From positions 310,001-374,000 of the forward strand of contig JAFKIL010000003.1 of assembly GCA_017306415.1 (NCBI GenBank): a DNA stretch of 64,000 nucleotides, in the 5' to 3' direction. A program made the position numbers and the translations under genes. The notes beneath the pieces were generated by a model. That model was not told the origin of the DNA. It ran no database searches and saw nothing but the letters and a program-made list of their open reading frames with translations. Origin of the DNA: Microbacterium sp. (GTDB lineage: Bacteria; Actinomycetota; Actinomycetes; Actinomycetales; Microbacteriaceae). Below, one piece after another: positions 17,852-27,273 of this stretch (position 1 is its first letter; each line of letters begins with the position of its first letter).

Positions 17852-18988
17852 TCAGTCTGCGAAGAGGGCCGCCGCGGCGCGCGCGTCGTAGACGATGTCC
17901 TCCAGGTCGTCCCCGGTCGCGTTCACGTGCCCGACCTTCCGGCCGGGGCGCGGTGCCTTCCCGTAAGTATGGAGCTTGACCGACGGGTGCGCCGCCATCG
18001 CCGACGCGAACCGCGACTCGAGCCCGCCCTGCGCCGGGCCACCCAGGATGTTGACCATCACCGCCCACGGCTGCCGGGGCGACGGGTCGCCCAGCGGGAG
18101 GTCCAGGACGGCGCGGAGATGCTGCTCGAACTGACTCGTGACGGCGCCGTCCTGCGTCCAGTGGCCGGAATTGTGCGGCCGCATGGCCAGCTCGTTCACC
18201 AGGATGCGGTCATCGGTCGTCTCGAAGAGCTCGACGGCGAGCATGCCCGTGACGCCGAGACCCTCCGCGATCGCGATGCCGATGCGTGCGGCCGCATCGC
18301 GCAGCCGCTCCCCGGCACGCGGAGCGGGGGCGAACACCTCCGCGCACACGCCGTCGCGCTGGACCGTCTCGACGACGGGGTAGGCGCGCACCTCGCCGGA
18401 CGGGCGGCGCGCGACCTGCTGGGCGAGCTCCCGGGTGAACGGGACGAACTCCTCCACCAGGAGGCTCCCGCCGCGGGCGTCCTCGGCGAGGGCGGCGAAC
18501 CAATCGTCCGCCTCGGTGGCGGCGTCGACGACACGGACGCCCTTGCCGTCGTATCCCCCGCGCGGGGTCTTGACGACGGCGCGGCCGCCGTGCGCGTCGA
18601 GGAAGTCCTGCAGCTGCTCGGCATCCGACACGGCCGCCCAGTCGGGCTGCGGCATCCCGAGCTCCTCGAGGCGTGCCCGCATGAGGAGCTTGTCCTGGGC
18701 GAACTGCAGCGCATCGGGCCCGGGATGGACGGCGACGCCCTCCGCGACGAGGGTCCGCAGAACCTGCTGGGGCACGTGCTCGTGGTCGAATGTGACGACG
18801 TCGACGTCGCGGGCGAACGCGAGCACCGTGGCCATATCGGTGTAGTCGCCGACCGAGCCGGCGGCCAGGCGCGCCGCCATGCCCCGCTCCTCGGCGAGGA
18901 CCTCGATCTCGATGCCGAGTTCCACCGCCGGCGCGATCATCATCCGCGCCAGCTGACCGCCGCCGACCACTCCGACTCGCAGCGCCAT
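17852..18988 (-). CDS. purK: N5-carboxyaminoimidazole ribonucleotide synthase
   Basis: 378 residues of the ATP-grasp family. The N-terminus MALRVGVVGGGQLARMM is the PurK signature; DHEHVP (GDxxTFExE-like region), KTPRGGYDGKG and NELAMRPHNSGHWT follow. It makes N5-CAIR from AIR, ATP and bicarbonate. The ATG at 18988 has a strong GAAGGAG ribosome binding site; a longer frame to 19021 ignores it. The gene pairs with purE downstream. Confidence 0.96.
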   Translation of the reverse strand: MALRVGVVGGGQLARMMIAPAVELGIEIEVLAEERGMAARLAAGSVGDYTDMATVLAFARDVDVVTFDHEHVPQQVLRTLVAEGVAVHPGPDALQFAQDKLLMRARLEELGMPQPDWAAVSDAEQLQDFLDAHGGRAVVKTPRGGYDGKGVRVVDAATEADDWFAALAEDARGGSLLVEEFVPFTRELAQQVARRPSGEVRAYPVVETVQRDGVCAEVFAPAPRAGERLRDAAARIGIAIAEGLGVTGMLAVELFETTDDRILVNELAMRPHNSGHWTQDGAVTSQFEQHLRAVLDLPLGDPSPRQPWAVMVNILGGPAQGGLESRFASAMAAHPSVKLHTYGKAPRPGRKVGHVNATGDDLEDIVYDARAAAALFAD

Positions 18989-19064
18989 GCCGCTCCTTCC
19001 GTCCGCACCATTGTCGCGCACGCGGCGGACCGCCGCGGCGCGCGGGTCGGCCGGCGGCAGGACC

Positions 19065-19619
19065 TCAGGCCGACGGAGCCGGCGGAACGATGGTCTGGGC
19101 GTCCCTGTGCGCCAGGATCTGGCTCACCTCGACCTGGTCGACCAGCACCTCGTGCACAAGGTCGACGCTGGGCACGTTCGTCAGCCGCATCGGCTCGTCC
19201 ATCCCGTTCGAGAGGGTGAGCGTGCCGGCACCCCACAGGCGCTGCATCGGGCCCCGTCGCACCTCGATCGTGTATCCGCGCACGTGGGACAGCTCGCGGC
19301 GCCGGGTCGCGAAGACGCCCACTCGCTCGATCACCCGCCGCGTCGTGATCGTGTACGTGTGCGAGAGCCACGCCAGATACGGCAGGAACACGAGGAGGAA
19401 CACCACCAGCGCGCCCGCCGCGAGCAGCATCCAGTTCTGCAGCGGCGCGGGCAGGTTCCCGAAGAGATAGCCGCACATCCCCGCGACGACGATGAGGATG
19501 AGGGCCGGCCAGACCAGCGCCCGCGCATGGCGGCGGAACCGGGCGACCCTCAGCTCGGGGGTCGGTGCTCCCGGGGCGGGCGCGATGGGGCGGCCCCCGA
19601 TGCCCGTCGGCTGCGTCAT
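19065..19619 (-). CDS. PH-domain (bPH2) membrane protein
   Basis: 184 residues: a short cytoplasmic lead, two membrane segments (about 36-57 and 63-83), then a bacterial PH-like domain (YTITTRRVIERVGVFATRRRELSHVRGYTIEVRR). M. tuberculosis has a similar protein (Rv3278c) at the same place between purK and birA. Role unknown; such proteins are membrane-bound and may bind other envelope proteins. A CAGAAT hexamer lies six bases before the ATG. Longer upstream openings overlap birA and were not used. Confidence 0.85.
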   Translation of the reverse strand: MTQPTGIGGRPIAPAPGAPTPELRVARFRRHARALVWPALILIVVAGMCGYLFGNLPAPLQNWMLLAAGALVVFLLVFLPYLAWLSHTYTITTRRVIERVGVFATRRRELSHVRGYTIEVRRGPMQRLWGAGTLTLSNGMDEPMRLTNVPSVDLVHEVLVDQVEVSQILAHRDAQTIVPPAPSA

Positions 19620-19683
19620 GTTCCCATTCTGGAGCGGGATGGCTCCGACCGGGGGTACCCGCGCGGCCGGTCGGCGATCCGGA

Positions 19684-20478
19684 TCAGCGGACGTGCACGA
19701 CGTCGCCCGCGGACACCGCGGTCTCGACCCGGCCGGACGCCACGACCAGGCGGCCGGCGGCGTCCAGGCGCACGGCGCGCCCCTCGAGGGTCTCCCCGTC
19801 GGGGAGCTGGACGCGCACGTCCGAGCCGACGGTCGCGCACAGGGCCTCGACCTCTCCGAGCACGCCCGCTCCCGCCGCATCCCCCCGGGCCTCGGCGAGC
19901 GCGACGAGGTGCTCGTCCAACGCCCGCAGGTAGTCGGCGAGCAGCCGGTCCTCGTCGACGTCGCATCCCATCACGAGGAAGGAGGTCGCCGTCTGGACGG
20001 GCAGGTCGCCCTCCGTCATACGCGTGTTCACGCCGGCGCCGATGACGACCGCATCGGGATCGGACGGCAGTGCTTCGGCGAGGATGCCGCAGATCTTCCC
20101 GCCGTCCACCATCACGTCGTTGGGCCACTTCAGCCCCGCCGAGTGACCGGTGGACCGCAGTTGCGCCGCGACGGCGCGGGTCATGGCCGCTCCCGCAGCG
20201 AGCGGGATCCACCCCCGGGCGACGGCGGGGATGGCAGGCACGCGGACCAGCACGGACACGGCCAGCGCGGTGCCGGCCGGAGCGGTCCACGAGCGGTCGA
20301 GCCGGCCGCGACCTCGACGCTGATCGGTGGTGAGCAGAACACTGAGGTGCGGCCACCCCGTCGGATCGGCAACGGCGGCGGCGATCACGTCGGCATTGGT
20401 CGAGTCGGTGGTCTCGACGACCTGGAGCCGCGGGCTGATCGCGGCCGAGAGGCGGTACCCGGATTCGGCAATCGGCAT
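19684..20478 (-). CDS. birA: Biotin--[acetyl-CoA carboxylase] ligase
   Basis: 264 residues. The biotinyl-AMP loop GRGRLDRSW is at 56-64, and KWPNDVMVDGGKICGILAE holds the catalytic lysine region; a small C-terminal domain follows. There is no N-terminal helix-turn-helix, so it is a monofunctional ligase, not a repressor like E. coli BirA. Its substrate is probably the biotin domain of the acyl-CoA carboxylase alpha subunit (lysine 554, gene at 29984). The ATG at 20478 is preceded by a leaderless-type TAGCGT hexamer. Confidence 0.94.
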   Translation of the reverse strand: MPIAESGYRLSAAISPRLQVVETTDSTNADVIAAAVADPTGWPHLSVLLTTDQRRGRGRLDRSWTAPAGTALAVSVLVRVPAIPAVARGWIPLAAGAAMTRAVAAQLRSTGHSAGLKWPNDVMVDGGKICGILAEALPSDPDAVVIGAGVNTRMTEGDLPVQTATSFLVMGCDVDEDRLLADYLRALDEHLVALAEARGDAAGAGVLGEVEALCATVGSDVRVQLPDGETLEGRAVRLDAAGRLVVASGRVETAVSAGDVVHVR

Positions 20479-20485
20479 GTGTCTC

Positions 20486-20491
20486 ACGCTA
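20486..20491 (-). promoter_or_regulatory. Leaderless -10 hexamer of birA
   Basis: TAGCGT on the minus strand, seven bases before the ATG at 20478. It lies within the short gap after the end of the cell-wall-binding hydrolase gene, so birA can be transcribed independently of it. Confidence 0.6.
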
Positions 20492-20498
20492 TCCCGCG

Positions 20499-22637
20499 TC
20501 AGCGGTTGCGAAGCCCCGTGTAGTAGACCCAGAGCTTCCGGGATCCGTACTGGATCTCGTACCAGACGCGCTGCGCGTCGAGCACCTGGATGTTGACGCC
20601 CGTGGGGATGGTGAGCACCGCGGGGCCTCCGGGAGAGCTGTGCAGCACGGACGCCGTCTGCGTGACCATCTGCTGCACCGGGTAGGTGGCGGCCGCGCCG
20701 AAAGCGCCGTTGAAGTGCGTGTACACCGCGCGTGAGACGGCGCGCAGAGCGGCCTGCGGCGGGTTGGTGTCGCCGACGATCGACAGGACGTAGGTCGACA
20801 TGGTGCCGTACACGATCGCCGTGTCCCCCTGCAGCAGACCGGTGGAGATCCACAGCGACCCCGGCTTGCTCGCCTGCGGGATGCCCGGAGGGATGCCGGA
20901 GGCGATGCGCGAGCGCCAGATCTGGCTGCGCATGTGATTGATCAGGAGATCCGAGTAGGTCTTCCCGAGGATGGTGCGGTTCGCCAGCCTCTCCATCATC
21001 CACGCGAGATCGTTCGTGCTGGTGCGATTTCCCGCGTACAGGACGCTGCTGCCGCTGGGCACGTTTCCGTACACGGTGTTCGTGAACCCCGCCGAGCGGA
21101 TCATCGCGTTGATGGTGGGGATCGTGATCCAGTGCACGATGTCCGAGTGGCAGTAGTTGTCCGATACGTGGATCATGATCTGGACGCAGACACCGAGGGT
21201 CACACCGGAGGGCAGTCGCGTGCTCAGGCTCGCCTTGCCGCTCTCGACCATCTTGTACGCCGCCCAGGCCGCGAAGATCTTCATCATGCTCGCCGGTTCC
21301 CGGCGCACTCCTCCGCTGACCTGCGCGATCTCGCCCAGGCCGCCGATCTCGCGGACGGTGACGCTGAACGAGCCGCCATAGGACGCGAGCGTCGAGGTGA
21401 TGATCGACGTGAGGCTCGCGACCCGCGCCGCCCGCACCGAAGAGCATGCGCTGTTGCTCAGCGCCGCGGGCTCCAGCCACCGCTCGCCGCCGACCGCCGT
21501 GATGGCCAGGGATGCGCCGCGGATGTCAGCGGACACGGTGTCGGGCACGCATTGACGCAGCGCGTAGAAGAGCGGCTGCCCGGTCACGGCGGCGAGTGCG
21601 GACGCGACGGCGACGTCCGACATGGTGTCCGGGTTGGCGAGGATGGCCCGGGACGCCGAGGCCGTGCTGTCGGCGGCGAGAAGCACGCTCTGCGCATAGC
21701 GGTCGGCGGCGACGCGCCGCTCGACGGTGAGGCCGGCGCTGCGGAGCGACTGTTCGTAGGCGGCCGACACGGTGCCGAGGCCGCCGGCGATGATGACCGT
21801 GCCGGCTCCCGCCGCACGCAGCGCGGAGACCGTCGCGGTGTCCGCCGCGGCACTTCCGTTGACGAGGAGGACACCGCGCCCGGTCCGCGCCGCCGCGACC
21901 GAGGCGAGCGGGGCGTCGATCAGGGACAGTCCCGCCGCGACGTAGACGGATCCCACGGTGCCGTACAGCGAGAGCACCGCTCGCGACGTCGCATAGCGAT
22001 CCCCGCCGCCGTAGCGCTGGACGTCGGGCGAGAAGGACCGCAGCCCCGCCAGGACCCGGTCCGAGACGACGCCGTTCCCGCCGACCACGATGATGCGGTC
22101 CGGTGCGAGCCGGCGCAGCTCGGCGGCCACGGCGTCCGGGATCGAGTCCGGAGCGACGTACAGCAGGGGCGCCCCCACGCGGGAGGCCATGCCGGCAGCC
22201 GTCACGCCGTCGATCGAGGAGAGGCCCGAGGCGATCAGGACGACATCGCTGCCGCCGGGGAAGACCGCTCGGGATGCCGCCACACTCGTCACATAACGGT
22301 CCGCGCCCGCGAGGCGCGCGGCGGTGGGGGGTGCGACCGCGGCGGTCGGAGCGGCACCGCCGACCGCGTGCGGCGTGCTCCGCGCGGTCGGCTGCGGGGA
22401 CGGAGCGGGGGTGGACGGGCTGGGAACCGGCGACGGGCTCGCGTCGAGAGAGGGCGCCGACGTCGCCGACGGCGACTGACCGCCCGTGTCCCCCGACGGC
22501 GAGGCGACGGGGGACTCGGACGGCGCGGGAGCGGAGACCGGATCCGCCGCCAGGGCTGCATCCGCGCCCGCCGTGAACGCGAGCGCTCCGACGACGATCA
22601 CGACGGCGATGCCCATCGCGCCCCGTGTGGTCTTCAT
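20499..22637 (-). CDS. Secreted fusion: cell-wall-binding type 2 repeats + class A beta-lactamase-like serine hydrolase
   Basis: 712 residues. The order is signal peptide (1-31), a Ser/Pro linker (32-104), three CW_binding_2 repeats (about 107-400; AGADRYVTS, GGGDRYATS, VAADRYAQS), then a serine-hydrolase domain (about 402-655). The hydrolase has the catalytic triad of motifs SMMK (450-453), SDN (492-494) and KPG (591-593, in place of KTG). A small SH3-like tail (about 657-712; WYEIQYGSRKLWVYYTGL) ends it. The fold belongs with class A beta-lactamase and DD-carboxypeptidase-like enzymes; peptidoglycan is the probable target. It sits between birA and accD, where M. tuberculosis has no such gene. 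Confidence 0.85.
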   Translation of the reverse strand: MKTTRGAMGIAVVIVVGALAFTAGADAALAADPVSAPAPSESPVASPSGDTGGQSPSATSAPSLDASPSPVPSPSTPAPSPQPTARSTPHAVGGAAPTAAVAPPTAARLAGADRYVTSVAASRAVFPGGSDVVLIASGLSSIDGVTAAGMASRVGAPLLYVAPDSIPDAVAAELRRLAPDRIIVVGGNGVVSDRVLAGLRSFSPDVQRYGGGDRYATSRAVLSLYGTVGSVYVAAGLSLIDAPLASVAAARTGRGVLLVNGSAAADTATVSALRAAGAGTVIIAGGLGTVSAAYEQSLRSAGLTVERRVAADRYAQSVLLAADSTASASRAILANPDTMSDVAVASALAAVTGQPLFYALRQCVPDTVSADIRGASLAITAVGGERWLEPAALSNSACSSVRAARVASLTSIITSTLASYGGSFSVTVREIGGLGEIAQVSGGVRREPASMMKIFAAWAAYKMVESGKASLSTRLPSGVTLGVCVQIMIHVSDNYCHSDIVHWITIPTINAMIRSAGFTNTVYGNVPSGSSVLYAGNRTSTNDLAWMMERLANRTILGKTYSDLLINHMRSQIWRSRIASGIPPGIPQASKPGSLWISTGLLQGDTAIVYGTMSTYVLSIVGDTNPPQAALRAVSRAVYTHFNGAFGAAATYPVQQMVTQTASVLHSSPGGPAVLTIPTGVNIQVLDAQRVWYEIQYGSRKLWVYYTGLRNR

Positions 22638-22835
22638 AGTCGCCGATCTGCCCGCCGTGTGGTGCCTGTGATTCCAGAGATATCAGTGATGCACGAGTTT
22701 CGCCGCCCGCTGGACGCGGACGTGAAAGGACGCTAATGAACGCGGGGCCGCGAGAACCGCGTCGGAGTCGTGATCGCACAGCGAACCGAGCGAGGCCTTG
22801 TCCGCACCCTCCAACCGCCGCGACAATGCGCTCGC

Positions 22836-22841
22836 TAGGGT
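22836..22841 (+). promoter_or_regulatory. Leaderless -10 hexamer of accD
   Basis: TAGGGT followed by a six-base spacer and the GTG start at 22848. It lies in the 210-bp divergent region between the secreted hydrolase gene and accD. Nothing else is clear there apart from short AT-rich stretches (22671-22687) that may hold the opposing promoter. Confidence 0.6.
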
Positions 22842-22847
22842 GGAACG

Positions 22848-24434
22848 GTGACCGATCCGGATCTCTCGACCACCGCCGGCAAGATCGCCGACCTGCGCGC
22901 CCGCTTCCAGGAGGCGGTCGTCGACGCGGAGAAGCTCGCCCAGGACAAGCAGCACGCAAAGGGCAAGTTCACCGCACGGGAGCGGATCGAACTGCTCCTC
23001 GACACGGGGTCGTTCACCGAGATCGACGAATACGTGCGGCACCGTACGACGGCCTTCGGGATGGATCGCTCGCGACCCTACGGCGATTCGGTCGTCACGG
23101 GCGTCGGGACCATCCACGGCCGGACCGTGGCGGTCTACTCGCAGGACTTCTCCACGTTCGGCGGATCGCTCGGAGAGGTCGCCGGCGAGAAGATCATCAA
23201 GGTCATGGAGCTCGCGATGCGCAGCGGCATCCCGATCGTGGGGATCCTCGACTCCGGAGGGGCTCGCATCCAGGAGGGCGTCGTCGCCCTCGGCAAGTAC
23301 GGGGAGATCTTCCGCCTCAACACCGCCGCATCCGGAGTGATCCCGCAGATCTCGATCATCATGGGACCGGCCGCCGGCGGGGCCGTGTACGGGCCCGCCC
23401 TGACGGACTTCGTCATCATGGTCGACAAGACGAGCCAGATGTTCGTCACCGGACCCGACGTGATCAAGACGGTCACCGGCGAGGACGTCGGGATGGAGGA
23501 GCTGGGCGGCGCGTACACGCACAACACGCGCTCCGGCGTCGCGCACTACCTCGCGGAGGACGAGGACGACGCGATCGACTACGCGCGCACGCTCCTGGGC
23601 TTCCTCCCCGACAACAACATGTCGGAGCTGCCGGTGTACGAGTCGGAGTTCGAGTGGGAGACCACGGACTCCGACCGCGTCCTGAACACCCTCATCCCCG
23701 ACTCGCCCAATCAGCCGCACGACATCCACGCGGTCATCTCGCACATCGTCGACGCGGGCGAGTTCCTCGAGGTGCAGCCGCTGTTCGCGCCCAACATCGT
23801 CATCGGCTTCGGCCGCGTCGAGGGCCGCACCGTCGGGGTCATCGCGAACCAGCCCGCGCAGATGGCGGGCACGCTCAACATCGACGCGGGAGAGAAGGCG
23901 AGTCGGTTCGTCCGGTTCTGCGACGCGTTCTCGATTCCGATCCTCACGCTCGTGGACGTGCCCGGCTACCTGCCCGGCACCGACCAGGAGTGGACCGGCG
24001 TGATCCGGCGCGGGGCGAAGCTGCTCTATGCATACGCGGAGGCGACGGTCCCCCTCGTGACGGTGATCCTGCGCAAGGCGTACGGCGGTGCGTACATCGT
24101 GATGGGCTCGAAGCAGCTCGGCGCCGACGTGAACGTCGCGTGGCCGACCGCGGAGATCGCCGTCATGGGAGGTCAGGGCGCGGTCAACATCCTCTACCGC
24201 GGCGAGCTGAAGCGCGCCGAGGAGGCCGGCGAGGACGTCGCCGCGGTGCGCGCGCGGCTCGCGAGCGAGTACACGTACAACGTCACGTCGCCTTTCCTCG
24301 CGGCCGAGCGCGGAGAGCTCGACGGCATCATCGAGCCCTCGCAGACGCGCGTGTTCGTGGCGAAGTCGCTCCGCGCACTGCGCGGCAAGCGCGCCAGCCA
24401 GCCGCCGAAGAAGCACGGGAACATCCCGCTGTGA
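22848..24434 (+). CDS. accD: Acyl-CoA carboxylase beta (carboxyltransferase) subunit
   Basis: 528 residues, full length for PccB/AccD5-type carboxyltransferases. Two crotonase-like halves are visible: the first with the acyl-CoA oxyanion region [10 protein letters not shown], the second with the carboxybiotin site [12 protein letters not shown] and the [13 protein letters not shown] loop. It moves CO2 from biotin to acetyl- or propionyl-CoA. The GTG start fits a leaderless promoter. It overlaps accE by 4 bp, and the order birA-accD-accE-maf-accA resembles M. tuberculosis birA-accD5-accE5-maf-accA3. Acyl preference cannot be fixed from sequence. Confidence 0.95.
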   Translation: MTDPDLSTTAGKIADLRARFQEAVVDAEKLAQDKQHAKGKFTARERIELLLDTGSFTEIDEYVRHRTTAFGMDRSRPYGDSVVTGVGTIHGRTVAVYSQDFSTFGGSLGEVAGEKIIKVMELAMRSGIPIVGILDSGGARIQEGVVALGKYGEIFRLNTAASGVIPQISIIMGPAAGGAVYGPALTDFVIMVDKTSQMFVTGPDVIKTVTGEDVGMEELGGAYTHNTRSGVAHYLAEDEDDAIDYARTLLGFLPDNNMSELPVYESEFEWETTDSDRVLNTLIPDSPNQPHDIHAVISHIVDAGEFLEVQPLFAPNIVIGFGRVEGRTVGVIANQPAQMAGTLNIDAGEKASRFVRFCDAFSIPILTLVDVPGYLPGTDQEWTGVIRRGAKLLYAYAEATVPLVTVILRKAYGGAYIVMGSKQLGADVNVAWPTAEIAVMGGQGAVNILYRGELKRAEEAGEDVAAVRARLASEYTYNVTSPFLAAERGELDGIIEPSQTRVFVAKSLRALRGKRASQPPKKHGNIPL

Positions 24435-24697
24435 CCGGGGAGCGGGGACCGGGCGCGCCCGGTGACGCGGCGGCGGAGACGGCGGGATCGGATGCGCTGC
24501 GCGTGGACGTCGTCCGCGGGGAGCCCACCGATGTGGAGCTCGCGGCGCTGATCGCCGTGGTCGGCGAGTCCTACGCCCAGGAAGCCGAGAGCGCCGTCGT
24601 GGACGAGGCCGCGGAGCGGACCGCGTGGCAGCTGTCGCAGCGGTCGTTGCGTGCGCCGCTGCGTCGCGAGGCGGGCTGGGGACGGTTCTCGGGCTGA
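24431..24697 (+). CDS. accE: Acyl-CoA carboxylase epsilon subunit
   Basis: 88 residues. The small subunit family is recognised by a conserved segment [20 protein letters not shown]-like (here [20 protein letters not shown], about 26-45) and a C-terminal [21 protein letters not shown]. In actinobacteria it stimulates assembly and activity of the alpha-beta carboxylase. The GTG start overlaps the accD stop (GTGA), which places it in the operon. Confidence 0.9.
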   Translation: MTGERGPGAPGDAAAETAGSDALRVDVVRGEPTDVELAALIAVVGESYAQEAESAVVDEAAERTAWQLSQRSLRAPLRREAGWGRFSG

Positions 24698-24844
24698 CTG
24701 TCCCCCAAAATACCTACAGATTTCCTGAAGCCGTCACCGGATACTTGAACTGCTGGAACGCATTCCGCGTTCGGTCGACCTGCCCGTCCAGGGTAGACGG
24801 GCCCAGGTCCGACCACGTGAGTGGTTTTCGGGTAACCGCTCACG
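24698..24844 (+). ncRNA. Candidate structured RNA / 3' UTR after accE
   Basis: The transcript of this non-coding stretch can fold into a bulged hairpin at 24773-24814. Its stem parts GGTC, GACCTG and CCCGTC pair with GACGGG, CAGGTC and GACC. A second hairpin at 24816-24844 pairs CGTGAGTGGTT with AACCGCTCACG. A perfect 13-bp terminator stem follows at once. The first 75 bases are richer in A and T than the surroundings. I do not recognise a known RNA family. It could be a processed 3' UTR or an independent small RNA. Confidence 0.4.
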
Positions 24845-24882
24845 AGGCGAGGGGCGGGCGGCTTCGCCGCCCCTCGCCTCCT
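24845..24882. terminator. Strong intrinsic terminator between convergent operons
   Basis: A perfect 13-bp stem: AGGCGAGGGGCGG (24845-24857) pairs with CCGCCCCTCGCCT (24867-24879) around a 9-base loop, then CCTCTTGTTCT. It separates accD-accE from the convergent signalling operon ending at 24971 and may work in both directions. The remaining bases to 24970 hold nothing I recognise. Confidence 0.75.
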
Positions 24883-24970
24883 CTTGTTCTCACCGTCCCG
24901 GTACCCCTCCCCCACCGGGACGGCGAGCAGAGCGTCGGCCGACTCGTCGCGGCCGCGCTGCATGGCTGCG

Positions 24971-26023
24971 TCAGCGCGGCCGGGGGATCTCGCGCCAGAG
25001 GTCGACGCTGTCCTCGTCGGTGAGAGAGGTCCCCGCGGCGGAGCGCCCGACCACCGTCACGGCGACGCGATCATCGGGCGACGTGCGGATGTAGAGCCGA
25101 TCCGAGGTCGCATCCCTCACCGCCGCCGCCAGCTCGGCCCTGATCGACCAGAGCTGCGCCTCGTCCAGGCCGTCCAGTCCGCCCTCGTCGAGGACCGTGA
25201 CCGTGGCGCCGCGGCGACGCGCGGCGTCCAGCTCGCCGCGGACGACGTCGTCGAGGAGACGCGGGCCGCGCAGCTCGTCGCGCAGCTGGCCCTCCGCGAT
25301 GCGGGCCTCGATCCGCTCACGTCCGTCGAGCGCTCCTCCGCGCTCGATCGTGCGGGAGAGGATCGGACCGGCGACCGCCAGAGCGCGCTGGACCTGGATG
25401 CGACGCTCGCGCTGACGGCCCGTCTGTGATGCGCGCCACGCGGATGCCGCACGCTGCAGCTGGGCGAGCCGCGATGTGTCGCGGGCAGCGCGGTCGAGCG
25501 ACCGCAGCAGCAGCTGCGCCACGACCACCCACATCACCGAACCGACCAGACCGAGGGCCAGCGCCTGCAGCGGACCGAGCCACGCCATCGACGCGGCCGC
25601 GAGCAGGGCGATGCCCGACCACGCGACCCACGTGCGCCGACGCACCATCACGATCACCATGAGTGCCCCGATGCCGCCGATGTACCACGTCGCGAACGGA
25701 GCGCTACGCGAGTCGGGGGCGACCGAGAGCATGATCGCGTTCGGGACGATGACCGACGTGACGACGGCCAGTGCGGAGACCCACCGGGGCAGGCGGGCGG
25801 CCCGGCGCGAGCCGTCGTCCGTGACGGCCGCGTCATCGACGTCGTCCGGGCGGGGGGCGTTCACGAACAGGCACAGGAGCGTCGTGATGAGGTAGAGGAG
25901 GAAGGCCACGACCAGCACCACCGGCTGCTCGACGCTGCCGCCGGTCCACAGCAGACCACGTGCGGCGAGATAGGCGGTGAACGCGATCCCGAGCGAGACG
26001 AGGACGGTGCGGACGCTGACCAT
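24971..26023 (-). CDS. Membrane protein with degenerate kinase-like C-terminus, third gene of a two-component operon
   Basis: 350 residues. Six hydrophobic segments fall in the first 175 or so. A cytoplasmic region (about 190-350) has a helical part (RTIERGGALDGRERIEARIAEGQLRDELRG) and a mixed alpha/beta end (VTVLDEGG, DRLYIRTSPDDRVAVTVVG). The layout mimics a histidine kinase, but no phospho-acceptor histidine block or N/G1/G2 ATP motifs are visible. Its ATG overlaps the stop of the true kinase gene (ATGA). It may be a co-sensor or pseudokinase modulating that kinase; this is inference. Confidence 0.7.
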   Translation of the reverse strand: MVSVRTVLVSLGIAFTAYLAARGLLWTGGSVEQPVVLVVAFLLYLITTLLCLFVNAPRPDDVDDAAVTDDGSRRAARLPRWVSALAVVTSVIVPNAIMLSVAPDSRSAPFATWYIGGIGALMVIVMVRRRTWVAWSGIALLAAASMAWLGPLQALALGLVGSVMWVVVAQLLLRSLDRAARDTSRLAQLQRAASAWRASQTGRQRERRIQVQRALAVAGPILSRTIERGGALDGRERIEARIAEGQLRDELRGPRLLDDVVRGELDAARRRGATVTVLDEGGLDGLDEAQLWSIRAELAAAVRDATSDRLYIRTSPDDRVAVTVVGRSAAGTSLTDEDSVDLWREIPRPR

Positions 26024-27273
26024 CAGGCGGGCTCCGCCCACTCGAGCGCGACGACGGTGCCGCGGCGATCGGACTCGATGCGCGAGCGACCGCCGACGGC
26101 GGCGACCCGCGCCACGATCGAGGCACTGATGCCGAGACGGTCGGCGGGAACGGCGCTCGTGTCGAAGCCCGGTCCGGAATCGCGCACGCGCACCTGGACG
26201 GCGAGCGGCTCGGGCGTGCTCGAGACCGAGACCTCCAGCCCGGCGGCATCCGCGTGCTGGATCGCATTCGAGATGGCCTGGGTCGCCGCGAGCACCAACG
26301 CACGGGCGACGCCGCCGGGGATGAGGAGATCGGCATCCGCTCGCGCGACGTCGACGCGCAGCGCCGCCCCCAGCTCGGCGGCCGCGTGGTCGAGCTCGGT
26401 GGCGAGGTCCCCGATGCTCGTGGGCGCCTCAGAGCCCATGCTCGAGTCCCGCTCCGTGTTCGCGAGCCGTGTCAGGGCCTCCCGAGCCATGCTGACGGCG
26501 AGCGTGCGCTCGCGCGGGCTGTCAGCGCGCTCGGCGGCGATCAGGGCGGCCAGGACGCTGTCGTGCATGAGGGCGCCCACGGCGATCCGCTCCTGCTCGG
26601 TCGCGTCGGCGGCGGCCGCGGCCGCGTACGATTCGACGGCCCTGGCGCGTGTCTCGTCGACGTTCGCGGCGATCGAGCGGAACATCCAGCCGAGCGTGAT
26701 GAGGATGCCGCCGAGGATGAGCGCGAAGGACACGTCGAGCGAGACGGGGATGCCGAAGGCGGGGTCGAAGCCCACCTGCACCATCCGCACCAGCCCCCAC
26801 AGCAGGGGGGTGACGACGGTCCAGACGATCTGCACGGTCAGCGGGAAGGCGAGCACGGTGCAGACCGTCGCCACGTTGATGAGGTAGAAGATCCACGGCT
26901 GCGTCGCGAGAGTCGGGCTGGATCCCAGGGTCGCGAAGGGCCACAGGATGAGCGCCACGATGTAGAGGATCGCGAACAGCGCCGCGAACGCACCCGCCCC
27001 CCGGCCGACGAAACACGCGATGATCATGGCGGCGAGCGGCAGGAAGACCATCAGCGTGAGCGGCAGATGCCAGGCGGAGTCCTCCTCCGAGGGTCCGAGC
27101 GCGGTCAGGAAGGCCTGCGCGCTCAGCGCCATGCAGCCCACGCCGATCACGATCGCGAGCATGCGCTCCACCCGCGTACGGGTGAAGGAGCCCAGCCCCG
27201 CGGTCGTCTCACGCGACTGCGGGATGGACCCCCATGCCGCGTCGAGTGCCCCGCGATCGGCGTCAGCTGTCAC
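26023..27273 (-). CDS. Sensor histidine kinase (NarL-partner type)
   Basis: 416 residues from a GTG at 27273. Six membrane segments (about 36-58, 70-90, 94-113, 127-150, 153-166, 182-198) form the sensor. The dimerisation block EQERIAVGALMHDSV has H237 as likely phosphorylation site; the ATPase domain follows (N-box region QAISNAIQHAD, G1-like DSGPGF, later RRGTVVALEW). There is no large extracellular domain, so a membrane or lipid-linked cue is plausible. It overlaps the response regulator gene by 11 bp. Confidence 0.87.
   Translation of the reverse strand: MTADADRGALDAAWGSIPQSRETTAGLGSFTRTRVERMLAIVIGVGCMALSAQAFLTALGPSEEDSAWHLPLTLMVFLPLAAMIIACFVGRGAGAFAALFAILYIVALILWPFATLGSSPTLATQPWIFYLINVATVCTVLAFPLTVQIVWTVVTPLLWGLVRMVQVGFDPAFGIPVSLDVSFALILGGILITLGWMFRSIAANVDETRARAVESYAAAAAADATEQERIAVGALMHDSVLAALIAAERADSPRERTLAVSMAREALTRLANTERDSSMGSEAPTSIGDLATELDHAAAELGAALRVDVARADADLLIPGGVARALVLAATQAISNAIQHADAAGLEVSVSSTPEPLAVQVRVRDSGPGFDTSAVPADRLGISASIVARVAAVGGRSRIESDRRGTVVALEWAEPA

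Noticed and set aside
20499-22637. Calling the hydrolase fusion an antibiotic-resistance beta-lactamase
   Set aside because: KPG replaces KTG and the protein is tied to wall-binding repeats. A peptidoglycan role is as likely, so only the fold was named.
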